Positions 23,640 through 35,783 of a stretch of 64,000 nt of DNA are shown here, in pieces (the first letter of the stretch is position 1; each line of letters starts with the position of its first letter). The position numbers were made by a program, and so were the translations under genes. The notes below the pieces were generated by a model. The model worked only from the letters and a program-made list of their open reading frames with translations. It was not told the DNA's origin and did not search any database. The stretch is taken from contig OZ234498.1 in NCBI GenBank assembly GCA_965153455.1, positions 6,696,001 through 6,760,000 on the forward strand. The letters run 5' to 3'. This DNA is from Sphagnum compactum (lineage: Eukaryota; Bryophyta; Sphagnopsida; Sphagnales).

Positions 23640-26600
23640 AATTCAAGCATACTGGCCTTTATAATTTCCTGCTTGCACACTTGACCACATATCATAAGCA
23701 ACCTCATATGAAAGGTATCAAATGTGAAGGATTTATGTGCATACATTGCAACAACCATTTGCAAGTGAGTGTTCAAATGATTGTGGACTTTGTTCTTCAA
23801 AAAAGAAACAAAACTAAAACAATGTTCATCTTCAACAAAACCGATAACATGAACCATGGAAATCTGTGCTAACTTCAAGTACTCTGGAAAGGAATGAGAT
23901 AAGAGCTGAGATGCATGGATCACCTACAACAAACATGTCAACGAATTCACAATGATGGGGTTTGTTTTGTCAGATGCAAAGGCCACCACTTCAGCCATGG
24001 CTTGAACTGAGTTAGACTTCATTATCAACTTGAAAAGACCTTGTTGAACATCCAAATCCCACCTTGAAAGAATTGCAGGAACAATAAGAACAAATTTCCC
24101 CCCTTGATATTGTTCCACATGGCCATGGGTTGCAATAAAATTCTTTCAACACTTCCAAGTGTCAAGGAAAGGTCACCTCTACATCTGCTTGTAGCCAGTA
24201 TTGTGGATAGACAATTCCCATGGCATTTGACACTAACTGCTTAGAAAATCGGGCATCCAATTCAAGAATTAAACTTTTTGTAGCCTCTACCATGATCCCA
24301 ACATAAGACAATACCGCCAACATTTGCATTAGGAAATAATAAAACAATATAAACAAATGAAGTGAACTTTTACATTCATAAAAGATGGTATCCCTTGGAA
24401 ATGAAAAAGGTTGTTACAAAAACTTGCAAATTTTTTTTTTAGTAACCCCATGAAATAACACAAACAAATGAAATTAGCTTTGCATTCATAAAAGATGACC
24501 AAGTCTGGAAATGAAAGGTTGTCATAGAGGATGTAATACAAACACCTGCAAATTTAATTTTAGTAACCCTATGAACTAACACAAACAAATGAATTTAGCT
24601 TTGTGGTCAATAAAAATGACCACCTTTGGAAATGCAAAAGGTTGTTACAAACATTTATAAATTTCTTTTTCAGTAACCCCATGAACCAACACAAAGAAAT
24701 AAAGTTAGTTTTTCATTCATAAAAAATGATAACATTTGGAAATGGAGGAAATTGCTACAAAATCTATAGTACAAACACAAGTGCAAATTTATTTTTCGTA
24801 ACCCCACATGAACCAAACAAACAAATGAACTTAGCTCGTTAATCATAAAAAATGACCATGTTTGGAAATGCAAAAGGTTGTTAAAAAGCCTATAGTACAA
24901 ACACAAGCACATATTCATTTTCAGTAACCCCGTGAACCAACATAAACAAAAGAATTTATAGTGTATTCATAAAATATGACCACTTCTAGAAATGAAAGAG
25001 TTGTTACAAATGCCTGCAAATTCATTTTCAATAACCCCATGAAGAAATACAAACAAATGAAATGTTTGCATTCATAAAAAGATGACCACTTCTCGAAATT
25101 TAATCTTGTAATTTGGAAAGCTAACCACCTCTATATGTATCCAATAAACAACTTACAAATCTACTAGAAGAGCCAACCACCTAGGGATATGAAAAAAATA
25201 AATTGTAGACCATTTGCAACTACATTTTCAGCCACCCCATGAGGTACATCAAGTTTAAAAAATGAAAGGTTGCAATTTGCAGAGCTGACCACCTCTGCCA
25301 ACATCTAAACAACAACTTATAAACCTAATCCAAGAGCCAACCACCTTTACATGTAGAAAACAACTTACAAATTATTATAGAAGAACCAACCACCTCTGGA
25401 TATGAAGAAAGAAAATGCAGACCACTTACAATTACATTTTCAGTCACCCCATGAAGAAAAACATATACAAAATGTGAGATTTTGCAAGTGGATGAGCTTA
25501 CCAACTTTGCCAAAATCCAAATAGCAACTTATGAAGAAAGTATGAAACAACCACCAAATCGACTAAAAAAGTATAGACCACTGATAAATTTGACATTTGC
25601 AAACCTATGGTAGATACAAGTTACAAATTTGAAAGGGGTTGAAGAAGGTACATTTACATCTAGCTTTCACAAGTTGTACAACATGGGCAAATGATGCTTG
25701 TGTCACAAGTAGCATTAGTATTGAATTTAGGCAAATTTCCCCAATGGACCCATGTTTCTTCACCATTCAGAACAAATGCAAGATGCTTAACGCACTCCGT
25801 ATTATAATTAGTGACCCACTTCATGATCTATTTATGGTCATGATGTAATAGCCTATGGAAGGACCAAAATTCATCACCTTTGAAGGCAGATGCAGGGTCA
25901 TAGTACAAACAATACAATTGACCTTGGCATACTTTCACCGTTACTATGAAGTCATAAATGAAGATGTCCCTGTTCTCAATAAACTTTATAAGGGATTGAA
26001 CGTTTCCATCAATGGAAAAATAGAAGCAAGCCCAAACAACAAGTGTATGTCCAATAGAAGGCTCAAGTTGGCCTATCACAAAAACATAAAAAATCATAAT
26101 GGCACCATTACAAATTGTAAACATAAAAGACAAGAAACAAATGCAAAACTTAAGTCTCACCTTTGCCACTTGGGTTGAAGCATTGTTAGCTTGCACCACT
26201 GCAAGCAAAGGATGATATTTTGCCATAATCCTTTTCAAAAGCTCCAACATAAACATCCACCTTGTTTTAACATTCTTTAAAATCTTATTCCCTTTGTCTC
26301 GAAGGTTTGAACTAATTTTTGAAATTTTGAATGTCTTTTCGGTGAGTGGCTGAAATAGCCATACATGTTCATCATGAACATTTCAATCCTAGCAATGAGG
26401 GTCAAATTCCCCAAATATTGGATTGCCAAATTTGCCCTATGTGCAAGACAATGAACACCCATAAAAAATGGTGCCCATGAATTTTTAATTTGCTTTGTGA
26501 CTCATGTTTTCCTATTGTGAAACACATCACCCCATCTGTTCCAAATCATAGTAACTATTTTGATAATTCCTCCTTGGTCAGCCCCCCACCTTTCAATAAA

Positions 26601-27263
26601 GCACTCATAATAATTTTAATCAAATTGTTAGAACCAAATCCATCCAAAGTCTTATCAACATAAACCAAGATTGGCACCCAGGTCCAACAATCAACCACGT
26701 AAGCATGTACACATATCTATGACCCATTTTCTGTGGTTGGAACTTCATCACAATACAAGGCTATGAACTAGGTAGATTGTATGGCTTTGACAGTGGCATT
26801 TTGAACTTGGACATGCATAAATTCAACAAGTATCCAACTTGCTAAATCAGACTAGTGCATGGTTGGATTGTTTGGGACACCTAAGCTAGCAAACAATTCA
26901 TACATGGTTTTAGATTCCAGCATTGGACAACCATGGGTGAGAACATTAAACAAAACCTTCATTTGAACCATTTTCCAATTACCCTCACCCACGGGTTTAT
27001 TGATTTGGGTCAAAATTGACTTGGGACCCCTTTGGGCATACAATGTCATGTTTTTCAAGTGGCCATAATCTTTTGCAATGTAGGTCCCACCCTTCTTCAT
27101 CCCAAACCTTGGCAAGTCCTATATAGTAATCCTGCAGCTTGCATGTTTTGTGAGAATATCCCACATACAACCCACAATCTTGTCTTTGTTTTCTATCAAG
27201 GAATATACTTTGCATCTCACAATATGAATAAACCCACCTTCTACCACTATACCTTTTGCCCAT
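23640..27263 (-). pseudogene. decayed hAT-family transposase, relic 3 (most complete)
   Basis: Blocks in transposase order, reading leftwards: QMKVLFNVLTHGCPML and NNPTMHWSDLASW-like text near 26.9 kb; LYCDEVPTTENGS, VHAYVV and VPILVYVDKTLDG (26.64-26.78 kb, the first catalytic Asp region); LLKGGGLTKEEL and FGTDGV; GVHCLAHRANLAIQYL and YFSHSPKR (26.28-26.46 kb); LLKRIMAKYHPLL, then SLIKFIENRDIFIYDF and VKVCQGQLYCLYYD near 25.95 kb; HLAFVLNGEETWVHW near 25.7 kb; ELDARF, GIVYPQYW near 24.2 kb; FKLIMKSN near 24.05 kb; and the dimerisation block FPEYLKLA, FVEDEHCFSFVSFLKNK near 23.85 kb. It is DNA cut-and-paste machinery, now dead: several stops and frame changes. Between HLAFVLNG and ELDARF the gene is split by a 1.2-kb minisatellite. 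Text upstream to 27,263 may hold a Cys/His-rich N-terminus. Confidence 0.85.
24345..25530 (-). repeat. minisatellite inside the hAT relic, about 116-bp unit
   Basis: The words AGTAACCCCATGAA, ACAAACAAATGAA, CATTCATAAAA.ATGACCA and GGAAATG.AAAGGTTGTTAC recur in order. ACAAATG lies near 24351, 24461, 24581, 24691, 24818, 24942 and 25050, a spacing of 108-127 bp. From 25.1 to 25.53 kb more diverged units (ACCACCTCT, CAACTTACAAA, CACCCCATGA) continue the array. It occupies the place of an intron or insertion within the transposase. Minus-strand peptides repeat too, but I see no sign they are protein. Confidence 0.85.
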
Positions 27264-28440
27264 GGTAGTTTAAATGCCCATTCTGCCTGAAATGTTTTGG
27301 TGCTATCATATGATTTTTTCTGTTTCTTTCAAATCCACCATCCACATTTTATTTTTATTTTTCTAAGGTAGGTTTGATTGGGAATATGATAACTCCACAA
27401 TCTGTTTAGGATTTATGATTTAGGATGGATCTTAAGAATGCCATCAGGTATTTCAAAGCTTGAATCTAATAGATTCTAGATAGGGGGTGCACTCTATAAA
27501 TTTGATGGACTCTAGAACATGGGTGAACTTTGCAAATTTGATGGACTCTAGATAGTGGGTGCATCAAGGTCTTCAAGTGGGTTAAAAATCAACTCAGGAG
27601 ACCATGCTCCATTCAGAGGTGATTTTGACCCACTAAAAGAACTATATGACCTAGGAAACATGCTGGAATCACTCACAAGACAAAACGGCATGGTAAACTT
27701 AGGGTTCTTGGATGAATTAAAGTATTGGAACATGGAAGAAAACATGGAAAAATCTAAAGGAATTGTGTGTAGGTAGGTGTTAGACCCAAGGAATTGATAT
27801 AAATAACGACAACAAAACAAAGTGAATCAAAGAGTTGATATAGACAGTAATTTTGAAAAGCTTTGAAGGAGCAAGCCTAGATCAAGACCTTAAACTTTAT
27901 ATATGAAACTCACAACCTCACAAGTAGAAAAGATCAAAGCTAGAAGATCAAATCATAAGCTTGCAACAATCTAGCTAAACCTTAAATATAATCAAAATAG
28001 AATCCTAGAAAAGGTAAATCGCACCTTGAGTGGAAACATATTTTTTTTGAGTTGTGCAAGCACCGTCAACCTCTAAATCCAAATCACACCATGTAATAAT
28101 AAAAAAATCCTCTTGATGTTTTCAAAGTTGAAATGACTACTCCATTAAGTTTGCACAAATCCAGAAGTGTTGAAAAACACAAAACATGTATAAAGTTCAC
28201 AATCTAAAGTTTTACACCTAAACATAAAAACTTTGTACAAGCATAACAAAATGGGATTGGGTTTTGAGACTTGTCCAAAGTTGGAAAAGACATTTTAACT
28301 TTCAAGAATTCCAAAATGGGTGAAATTCCAATCGAGACATCTTGTTGTTTGTAAACATGCTAGTGGTAATTAATGGACATGGCGGAGATGATTATGGCGA
28401 TCCCAACTGCTGGTGGGAGCAATATCTGGCAATCTTAGTT
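27264..28440. other. no gene seen
   Basis: AT-rich DNA. A direct repeat with the words GATTCTAGATAGGGGGTGCA, TTTGATGGACTCTAGA recurs at about 27470-27565. Opposed frames near 27.55-27.82 kb overlap and show no domain. Confidence 0.45.
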
Positions 28441-28863
28441 AATGACATTAAATAGCTATGTGGCAAAAAATTTACACTTTGTGATGCACTGTTCCGCAAT
28501 GGAAACAACAAACTTGAAGCAAACTTGCTTCTCAAGCAGACACTTGAATCGCACGGGGATGGCAACTAGGGTGTTGGATGTTCATGGGCAACGAAACAAA
28601 CATGTAGCTAGTTTTGATGAAAAATATCTTGGCAATGATAATGTGTGATTTGGATGCATATTGGTAGCCTACCATTTGATCCACCATTGTTGATGGCAAT
28701 TTGGACTTTGGTACTCCATTTGGCCCCATCGCACCTCCCCAACAAATGGTGTAATCTGGCTACAAATTGCACAAAAAAATAAGGTTGATGGGTATCCACC
28801 TCTTGCATTGTGCCCATGCCAACGAACTCACATGAACGCATGATGCAGTTCATAACACTTTTG
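28441..28863 (-). other. possible internal start of LTR element 1
   Basis: This lies immediately downstream (minus-strand sense) of the putative primer-binding site of the LTR at 28,864-29,700. A minus-strand frame begins at 28,853 and runs 81 codons without a recognisable gag motif, and a second short frame follows. It could be the worn start of gag or unrelated DNA. No reverse transcriptase, integrase or protease text was found further left. Confidence 0.3.
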
Positions 28864-29700
28864 CCACCATTGTGTGAGATTGACGCGCTCCCAAGTTCCT
28901 TGTTAGACCCAAGCTGGGTCCAAAAAAGTCAAACAACGAAATTGTTTGGAACTTGGTGCACGCTCCTAGCTTCCAGCACTAAAAGGGGTAGAGGGGCATG
29001 CTGAAGCTCCGGGATTAGATTAGGGCAAGGGACAAGCTTTACTTAGTTACTCGAACCTGCATCAAACCAACCAACAAATTGGTTAGTTCACATTCGAAAG
29101 CACTTTCAGTGCTAGGACAAGCCACGGGCAACCCTGGATTCACATGACTCACCACGGCCCGGACTCGGGGGAAGCCACCACCTTCCCCCATATAGTATTC
29201 TCTGCGTCACTCTACGGCACCTACATCCGAATGACACTTTTTCCCGGGACTCTCAAAGAGGAGTCTCGAAACTGTCCCAGTTTGGACTCCTAGGACTTTG
29301 GGAGTTCATAACTTCTTGCTCAGACCTCCGATTGGGATGAGGTCTGAAGCAAACTTGTAGCTCTCCTTTAGAGCTTTCCAACAGTGTGTTGCACTCCACC
29401 TGCACACACCGGGGTCGGGTCGATTCCCGACTTTTAGTGGTCGGTAGTCAAATTACCAATTTGACTCCCGGCCTTTCTTTCGACCATAACTTATGTTCTA
29501 GATGTCCGAATGGCTCATGCGAGGCCATTTTCGACATTTACACTTCAAGACCTTTCCAACTGTATAAAAACACTTTAAGGCGAGGTGTTTTGACCCCTGT
29601 AATCGAACTCTGAGTTTTTGGGAGTCCCAGAGGATTCTGAAGTCCCCATTTCGGGAGTGTGAGTGCCATCTTCACACTCCTTCAAAGTAGGGTTGCGACA
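28864..29700 (-). mobile_element. LTR-family copy L1
   Basis: On the minus strand it begins TGTCGCAACC at 29700 and shares ordered blocks with copies at 38.7 and 51.7 kb: GGGAGTGTGA, GGGGTCAAAAC, ATAACTTATG-type text, a 35-nt palindrome (29439-29473), AGCTCTC, GGACTCC, a TATA-like CTATATGG (29189-29196) and GGGGGAAGGTGGTGGCTTCC. It continues to TGGTGGCAAAAG at 28870, which could be a worn primer-binding site for initiator tRNA-Met. CpG is well retained, so this copy may be younger than its surroundings. It has a single promoter segment, unlike L3. Confidence 0.6.
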
Positions 29701-30213
29701 GAGATGCTAACTTTCATATGGGATGACAATAACTACATGTGTTTCTTCAAATTATATTCAACTCCTCTCATCGATGAATTAACGTTGTGCTCATGAAAGA
29801 TATAATTTGCACCTTAATTGATGTAGAAATTGTTGATTTGATGCGTGTGAATTTATTTCCCTGATTTTGCCCAACTCGATTTGTTGCCTTCAATGTGTGC
29901 AAATCTATTTATCTGATCTTGAAGGTTTGCCTACTTTTGATGCAACTCAAGCCAACAAACAAAGCTATTGTGATTGACACCCCACATACCAATTCCTCTT
30001 TTTAGCAATTGAAGTATTTGGATGTCTACACAAACAAGTCGATGTGTTTTTACATGATTGTGGCAATGCCATTTGCAGCTTCAAAAAGCTAGAGGGCCCT
30101 CTTCTTTCTATCTTGGTTATTTTTTTGTCAAAACATTTCAATCATGTTGCAAAGCAAGCATCCTCCATCTTAAGTCAAGTAATAAGCCTAACTACTTCCT
30201 AACTTCCACCCCT
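29701..30213. other. no gene seen
   Basis: AT-rich DNA with repeated short words (TTTGATG, CCAACTCGATTTG). No gene or classified repeat. Confidence 0.4.
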
Positions 30214-30353
30214 TCAAGACACACCCCATCACCATGGCCGATCACTTCTAACGAACACAACCCCATCACCCCCACGACTGAATGCTTGTAATGGACACAC
30301 CCCCATCATCATGACCGACTGCTTGTAAGGGACACACCCATCACCACAGCTGA
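30214..30353 (+). repeat. minisatellite, four 37-38-bp units
   Basis: Four units carry the words GACACACCCC, CATCACCATGACCGA and GCTTGTAA.G, near 30220, 30256, 30295 and 30332. The C-rich strand is the plus strand. Confidence 0.8.
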
Positions 30354-30890
30354 CCTATTTCAGGCATTGTTGAGATGGAGAGATTTTGACATCTGTGTTA
30401 ACTTGACATCCTATATATTCCCCCTTTTTCCCCCTAATATCTGTGTACATATTTCAAATCAGCCCTGTGTTTATAAATAAAGTTTTGCAGAGTTTTAACA
30501 ATACTGGGGACAGCATTTTGACATCAGAAAAGAAAACAACCAAATTCCAAACCAGCTGAGAAGAGAGAGAGAAAGAGACCCCCCAAAAAACAAAAAAAGC
30601 CCGGGGACAGGTATCTAGTATATTTCATTCTCTCATTTGCTGGTTGATAGAAGAGTACCTATGACATCACCAAGTGATGTTTCTGGGGTCCAAATTTCTC
30701 ATCCTGGCGACCAAAAAAAAGAGTAGCAAACGGTAGAAAGGGGTTTTTTTTAAATTTGGGGGGGAGGTGGGGGGGGGAATGGGCCCATGTCATCACATTA
30801 TGAGGGAAAATGGACCCATGTGACCATAGGTCCATAATTAGACGACCGGTTCATAGCAAGGGAACCCAACATGTAGCTGGATTCCTAAAC
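30354..30890. other. no gene seen
   Basis: Contains purine-rich runs near 30560-30600 and a G-run block (30755-30780), but no gene. Confidence 0.4.
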
Positions 30891-30996
30891 TGTTCTACTT
30901 TCCTCTCTAACATGTAGCCAAATTTGGCTAAGCCCTCTTTTGGATTGTCATGAACCCACCTACCTCAAGAATTTGGGGGAAAAAAAAAAAAAAAAA
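30891..30996 (+). mobile_element. short A-tailed dispersed repeat, copy 4
   Basis: CTAACATGTAGCCAAATTTG, GCTAAGCCCTCTTTTGGATT and GAATTTGGGGGA, then 17 A. It shares the 5' blocks and CTCTCTAACATGTAGCC lead-in with the copy at 32.2 kb. The middle has diverged. Confidence 0.5.
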
Positions 30997-32189
30997 CTTG
31001 TCAGATCTGTTCTCCGGCATTCCAATCTGGCACACATTCTGCTGCTCTTTTGTATGCAAAAAACCATGGTGGTCAACTATCCGGACATTGTGTTTTCTCC
31101 TGCCATCAACCTACAGGACACCTACAACTGATACCCTACCCTACAAGTGATATTCGGCAACAGATTGTGCTGAAATATTTAATTACTTGCAAAAAAAGGT
31201 GTCGGATAATCCCTATTTGAATATTTCAACACCTTGAGAGCCTAATATGTGTATGCAAGGTCTCTTTTATAATATTTGAAACCATATTGTGATAATCCAC
31301 TGTAGCGGAATCTGGATTGCTCATATACTCCATAAGAGCAATGACAAAGTTTTGGAAATCTTGGGTGTGAAAAGTGAAAATTTGGGGGATTTTTTTTTTT
31401 TCTTTTGTCCTTTCCGACTCGGCCCTTTTGAAAAAAATTTAATGCTGAATATCAGTTGCAGGTACTGTGGTCGAAGAACTTTTGACCCTGACTCTGAACT
31501 CTAGACACAGCCCTATCCTTACCCAGACAGACTGTTTTGAAGGGGGGGAGGTCGGGGTGGATAAGTGGATATGTTGAAGACAAAAAAGCCGGCCAGACAA
31601 CACGAAAAAGTGACCTGCCAAAAGTATATGCAAAGCACTAAAACATCCTTTGCCTGGATCCTTTGGTTTTTTGTTTTCGTTCACTCACATATGCACATAA
31701 AAGGAGACCCACATGACATGACATATCGTACGTCTCTGTACACTTTGTGCCAGTTTCCGTAACACAGGATGAGGATAAGGGTGCCTGCTTCTCCACAGTG
31801 GCTAAGCAACATGAGTAAAATTATTTTGTTGTTTTTGTTGTTCTTCTTCTGGAGCTCTCGTGGGACGACAGTTGATGCTAAATTTGGGGATCCATTGTGG
31901 ATGGAAAATTTACAATTCTGGTTTACATTCGAATGAAATAATAATTTAGCTACTTCTCACCAGTTTTTTTCTTTTTTCTTTTTTCTTTTTCTTTCTCTTG
32001 GTGAGTTTTCACCACTTGGCAGCCCACAAAAATAGACTCTGTGCAACTCATGCAGAGTATAGTTACAGGAAAAAAAAAGTGCCAACGTTACCAAAATTTT
32101 GATGATTTTTTTTTTTAAATCACAATTTGTAGAACAATAGGGTTTTGACCACATCATCAAAACATAGCAGGTTTTTAGGGTTTATTTTA
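30997..32189. other. no gene seen
   Basis: Mixed AT-rich DNA. A pyrimidine-rich stretch (CTTTTTTCTTTTTTC) lies near 31965-32000. Overlapping frames near 31.4-31.8 kb show no domain. Confidence 0.4.
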
Positions 32190-32284
32190 CTTTTCTCTCT
32201 GACATGTAACCAAATTTGGCTAATTTCTCTTGTGGATTCGATCGACTCATGTGTGAGTATATCGCAAAATTGAAGGAAAAAAAA
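32190..32284 (+). mobile_element. short A-tailed dispersed repeat, copy 5
   Basis: GACATGTAACCAAATTTGGC, TAATTTCTCTTGTGGATTCG, ATCGCAAAATTGAAGG, then eight A. It has the full block order with little spacing change. Nearby copies 4 and 6 have the same orientation. Confidence 0.55.
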
Positions 32285-35200
32285 CAATGGAACTTCTTAG
32301 TCTGGTCATGGAAAAATAGTTGGCAGCCAATTTTAGGAATAGAATTTCCATGCAACCAATGAGAAGTTGCATTATGGTGTGAAGGGGCCTCCCTTTTTTG
32401 TTCTTGTGGGGTGGGCAGGGGAGAGGGGGGGTTTTTTTCAAGTTGTGTTTGGTGAGGAGTGTGGACTGCCCACCGTTCACTTTCCACTTGGACAGTGGAC
32501 TTTCCATGGAAGTTTTTTTTAAAAAAATTTGGAGGTAGGGGTGAGGGTGTCAGAGCAAAGAGTTCCCAAGTTCCTGACATATAGATGTGCCAAAGGGGAG
32601 GAACTCTGTATTTCAAAATAAAACCTTTCTATTTTGGGGAGCCTCTATAGTTTTCTTTTTTGGAGTGATGGGCCAATCAAATTTGCTCATTGAGAAATAA
32701 TAATAATAAAAAAAATAGAATTGCACTTGGGAGGCACCTCATTGAATTAATGCAAACCACAATAGGTATGCAATTGATTGTGTAGCAAGCAAGCAGGTTG
32801 TCTTCTTTAATCAATTGGCCACATTTTATCGGTTGTATAAAACTACTTTTCCGACTTTGGGTTCTGCATAGGTTTCGGGGAACCAGACTCAGTTTCCGAA
32901 CCCGACTCAGTTAAAAATTTGATGGAAAACACTGAACCTGGAGATCTAATAATTTGACCAAGTTCTTGTTTAAATTTAGTAACATAGATCTCTCGGCCTA
33001 GACAAATTACATAATCCAGTGTTTCTGACACTATCCCTCAACTTGACAACACATAAAAACAAGAAAACAACACATATCAACTTTCCAGTGGCTGTTTCAC
33101 AAGTCTTACAAAGAACCACAACCCTACTTCATATGATCCACCCTGTAGCTTCAATGGACTGTGGCTGTCCTTTGGAGTTCCCAATAATCAGGGTACTCTC
33201 TCATGAAATGCAAGCCAACAACACCCACATACAAATCAACCCAAAACACACACCTTGAAAAGGATTTTTGGCTGCTCTTGAGACCTCTAAGCTTTTCATC
33301 ATCCCCCTTATCAACCATCAAAATCAACCCCTACACTAAATTTTTGCTTCCCCAAGTACATTGCGCAGCGGAACTTATGTACCTTTGTTGGAGACAGAAA
33401 TCCAACCTCTCTTCTCTGAAAACCTCAACCTACTGAACCTTTCAAAAAAACCAGCCTTTTTACTTATTTGCTTTGCTGCTCATCCTTTTGTTGCTCCACC
33501 GCGAGATTTCTACCGGTCGCACTTTACTTGGCAGCTCCCTTGCCACACAATCATCTAGCATCCAGCAATATCCACAACAACAATATCCAACAACCCAGAC
33601 AAAAGAAAACGACATAAAGATTTCAACGCCATAAACACCATCGCATTTCCATCAGTGTTCTTCCTTGTCTCCATGCCATGCCGTTGTGAGTAAACACTCC
33701 CAACTGAAAACATGAGAAATCACTCTTTTCTTAAAACCCTAAAACCCCTTTTTGTTCACACCCAAAACCCTAAAGTTAGAAACTTGTTACACCTTATCAT
33801 GAGACATAGGAACGAGGGATTCGTACGCCTAAGTGTCAGGGTAGACCAATTTGGTCTACTTTTCAATGTATTTTTATGTTTCCTTGACATTAAGGTGTTA
33901 AGAGTGGAAGGAGCTTACACCTACAAGTGGATATAATTTTTCCCTCATCTTTTCTAGGAGGGATCTTCATGGATGTAAAGTTCACTAGCTATTTTTTCGC
34001 TTAGAGTGCTTTACCATGGCTCCATTATGTAAAGTCATTCAGTTGGCTACATGGAGTGAGTTTGGGTGAGGTTTTGTGAATGAAGTGATCAGAATTCATC
34101 CTCCATCAATGTATACAATTCCCAAAGTGCACATATGCATAGAATCCATCTTTGAAGCTAAAAAATAATTTACAACTACATTTTTAAAAACCAGAAAAGA
34201 CAACAAGACAAGCTGCAAGCACACCAAGGGAAATTGACCCAATCCTTCGGAACTTTGCCCTTTGCAACTAGTGTGGTTGCATGAACACACTCGAACATGT
34301 TGACAATTGCATAGTAACAGTGAACAATTCATCCACCAATATCTACAACTTAAGTTCAATACTCAACTTATAAAATAATTGCAGAATCATAAGCATATTG
34401 TTTCTGGGTCCTTCTAAGTAAGAATGTCTTCTCTGTAGGCAAAAAGTTTCTAAGGTGAAGATCTTCCAAGCAAACATGCACATTACAAAGTCCAAATGAT
34501 CAGTTCACTTTTTGCACAGCTTATTTTTCATAGGGGATACTGTAGAAAAGTACCTCTCATCTTCATCCATCAAAATTAATTTCCTAATTGAACATGGATT
34601 GCTCAGGATCATTGGTTTATGTATGTAACAAAAATTATTTCACTTGGGTAGTCAAGTTTCACCCATCATCCATTCATCCTTGCACTTTCATTCCATTTGG
34701 AACATGATTTGTCCCTTTGCCCCTTTGTGACCCACTTTGGGTCCCCTCTCTTTGTTCCTTCTTTTCCCCTTCTGTTCCATGTTTTGTTAACTGAAGTTTG
34801 CCAGGGTTTCATTGACATAGCAAATTAGTGGAACAAATGCCATTCCATAAGAGATGAATGGAAAATCTTCACATGGCCATATCTCGGATATTGCAACAGC
34901 AACAACAATAAAGATAAGGTATGGGAGTGCTGCTTATTCTCGGCTTGTTGTATTTCTGGTATTTAGTTTGGTTGTAACTTGTAACTCGTGATTGCTTTCA
35001 TAATTTGAGGCATTGATCTTGGAAAATGATTGTTGGAGGCAAGCAATGACCTCCTCCATCTTGGTTTATACTTTATACACTAATACTAATGACACTAAGG
35101 TTGCTAATATTTTTCTTTCCACGGACCACAAGGCCCTTAATTAGTGTTTGTCCAATTGGTTAACACAATGTGACCTCACACCACCATAAGATTTGGCACT

Positions 35201-35654
35201 TCAAATATGAGAAAGTTCATATCTAACTTAGAATCCTAACCACATCAACTTTGCAACATTATGAACTTTGGAGTTTTCAACCTTTCAAGTTCTGGACACC
35301 ATGTCATCTTGTTTCTTTTTGGGTGCCCCAATATTTGGTTGCCTCTCTAATGAGTCTGGCTTGGAGCAAAGATGAACATAGTTACTAGTATAGTGTGATT
35401 CATACTAATTAGTTGTGGGGGCGTGCCTCTTAGTTTGGCCAATCACTAAAGAATTTTCAAACTTTGGAGACTACCCCCAATATAGAAGTATCCACCACAA
35501 ACACATGGTTCTTTCTTTGGTGAAATTTTGCCAAATGGTGATTTTATTTGTTCAAATAGGTGAATTTTCTTTAGTTTCTCAAGTTTTTCAATCACCAAAT
35601 TTCAAGAAAAAATCTAAGAAAAAATTTTAATCCCCAAATTCTGTCCTCAGTTCC
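32285..35654. other. no gene seen
   Basis: 3.4 kb without a supportable gene. A patch near 33.36-33.54 kb keeps several CpGs (TTGCGCAGCGG, CACCGCGAG, CCGGTCGC) and overlapping plus-strand frames lie at 33.0-33.56 kb, but none has a recognisable domain. The rest is AT-rich and stop-dense. Confidence 0.45.
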
Positions 35655-35783
35655 AATACATAGCCAAAAATAGAAGGATGATAGATTTGTTAATTTTCAT
35701 ATCTTTTGATCACCAAATTTGGCTGAATCGTCTATGGATGAATGCCACTTTGGCTACATTACAAAATTGAAAGAAAAAAAAAA
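35655..35783 (+). mobile_element. short A-tailed dispersed repeat, copy 6
   Basis: CACCAAATTTGGCTGAATCG, TCTATGGATGAATG, CTTTGGCTACATTACAAAAT, TGAAAG, then ten A. It is the clearest plus-strand copy. An ATAGCCAAAAATAG block about 45 bp upstream recalls TAGTAGCCAGATTTCG beside copy 1, so the repeat may extend further 5'. Confidence 0.6.

Noticed and set aside
24345-25530. CRISPR-like array
   Set aside because: Units are contiguous degenerate tandem repeats without distinct spacers, in plant DNA.
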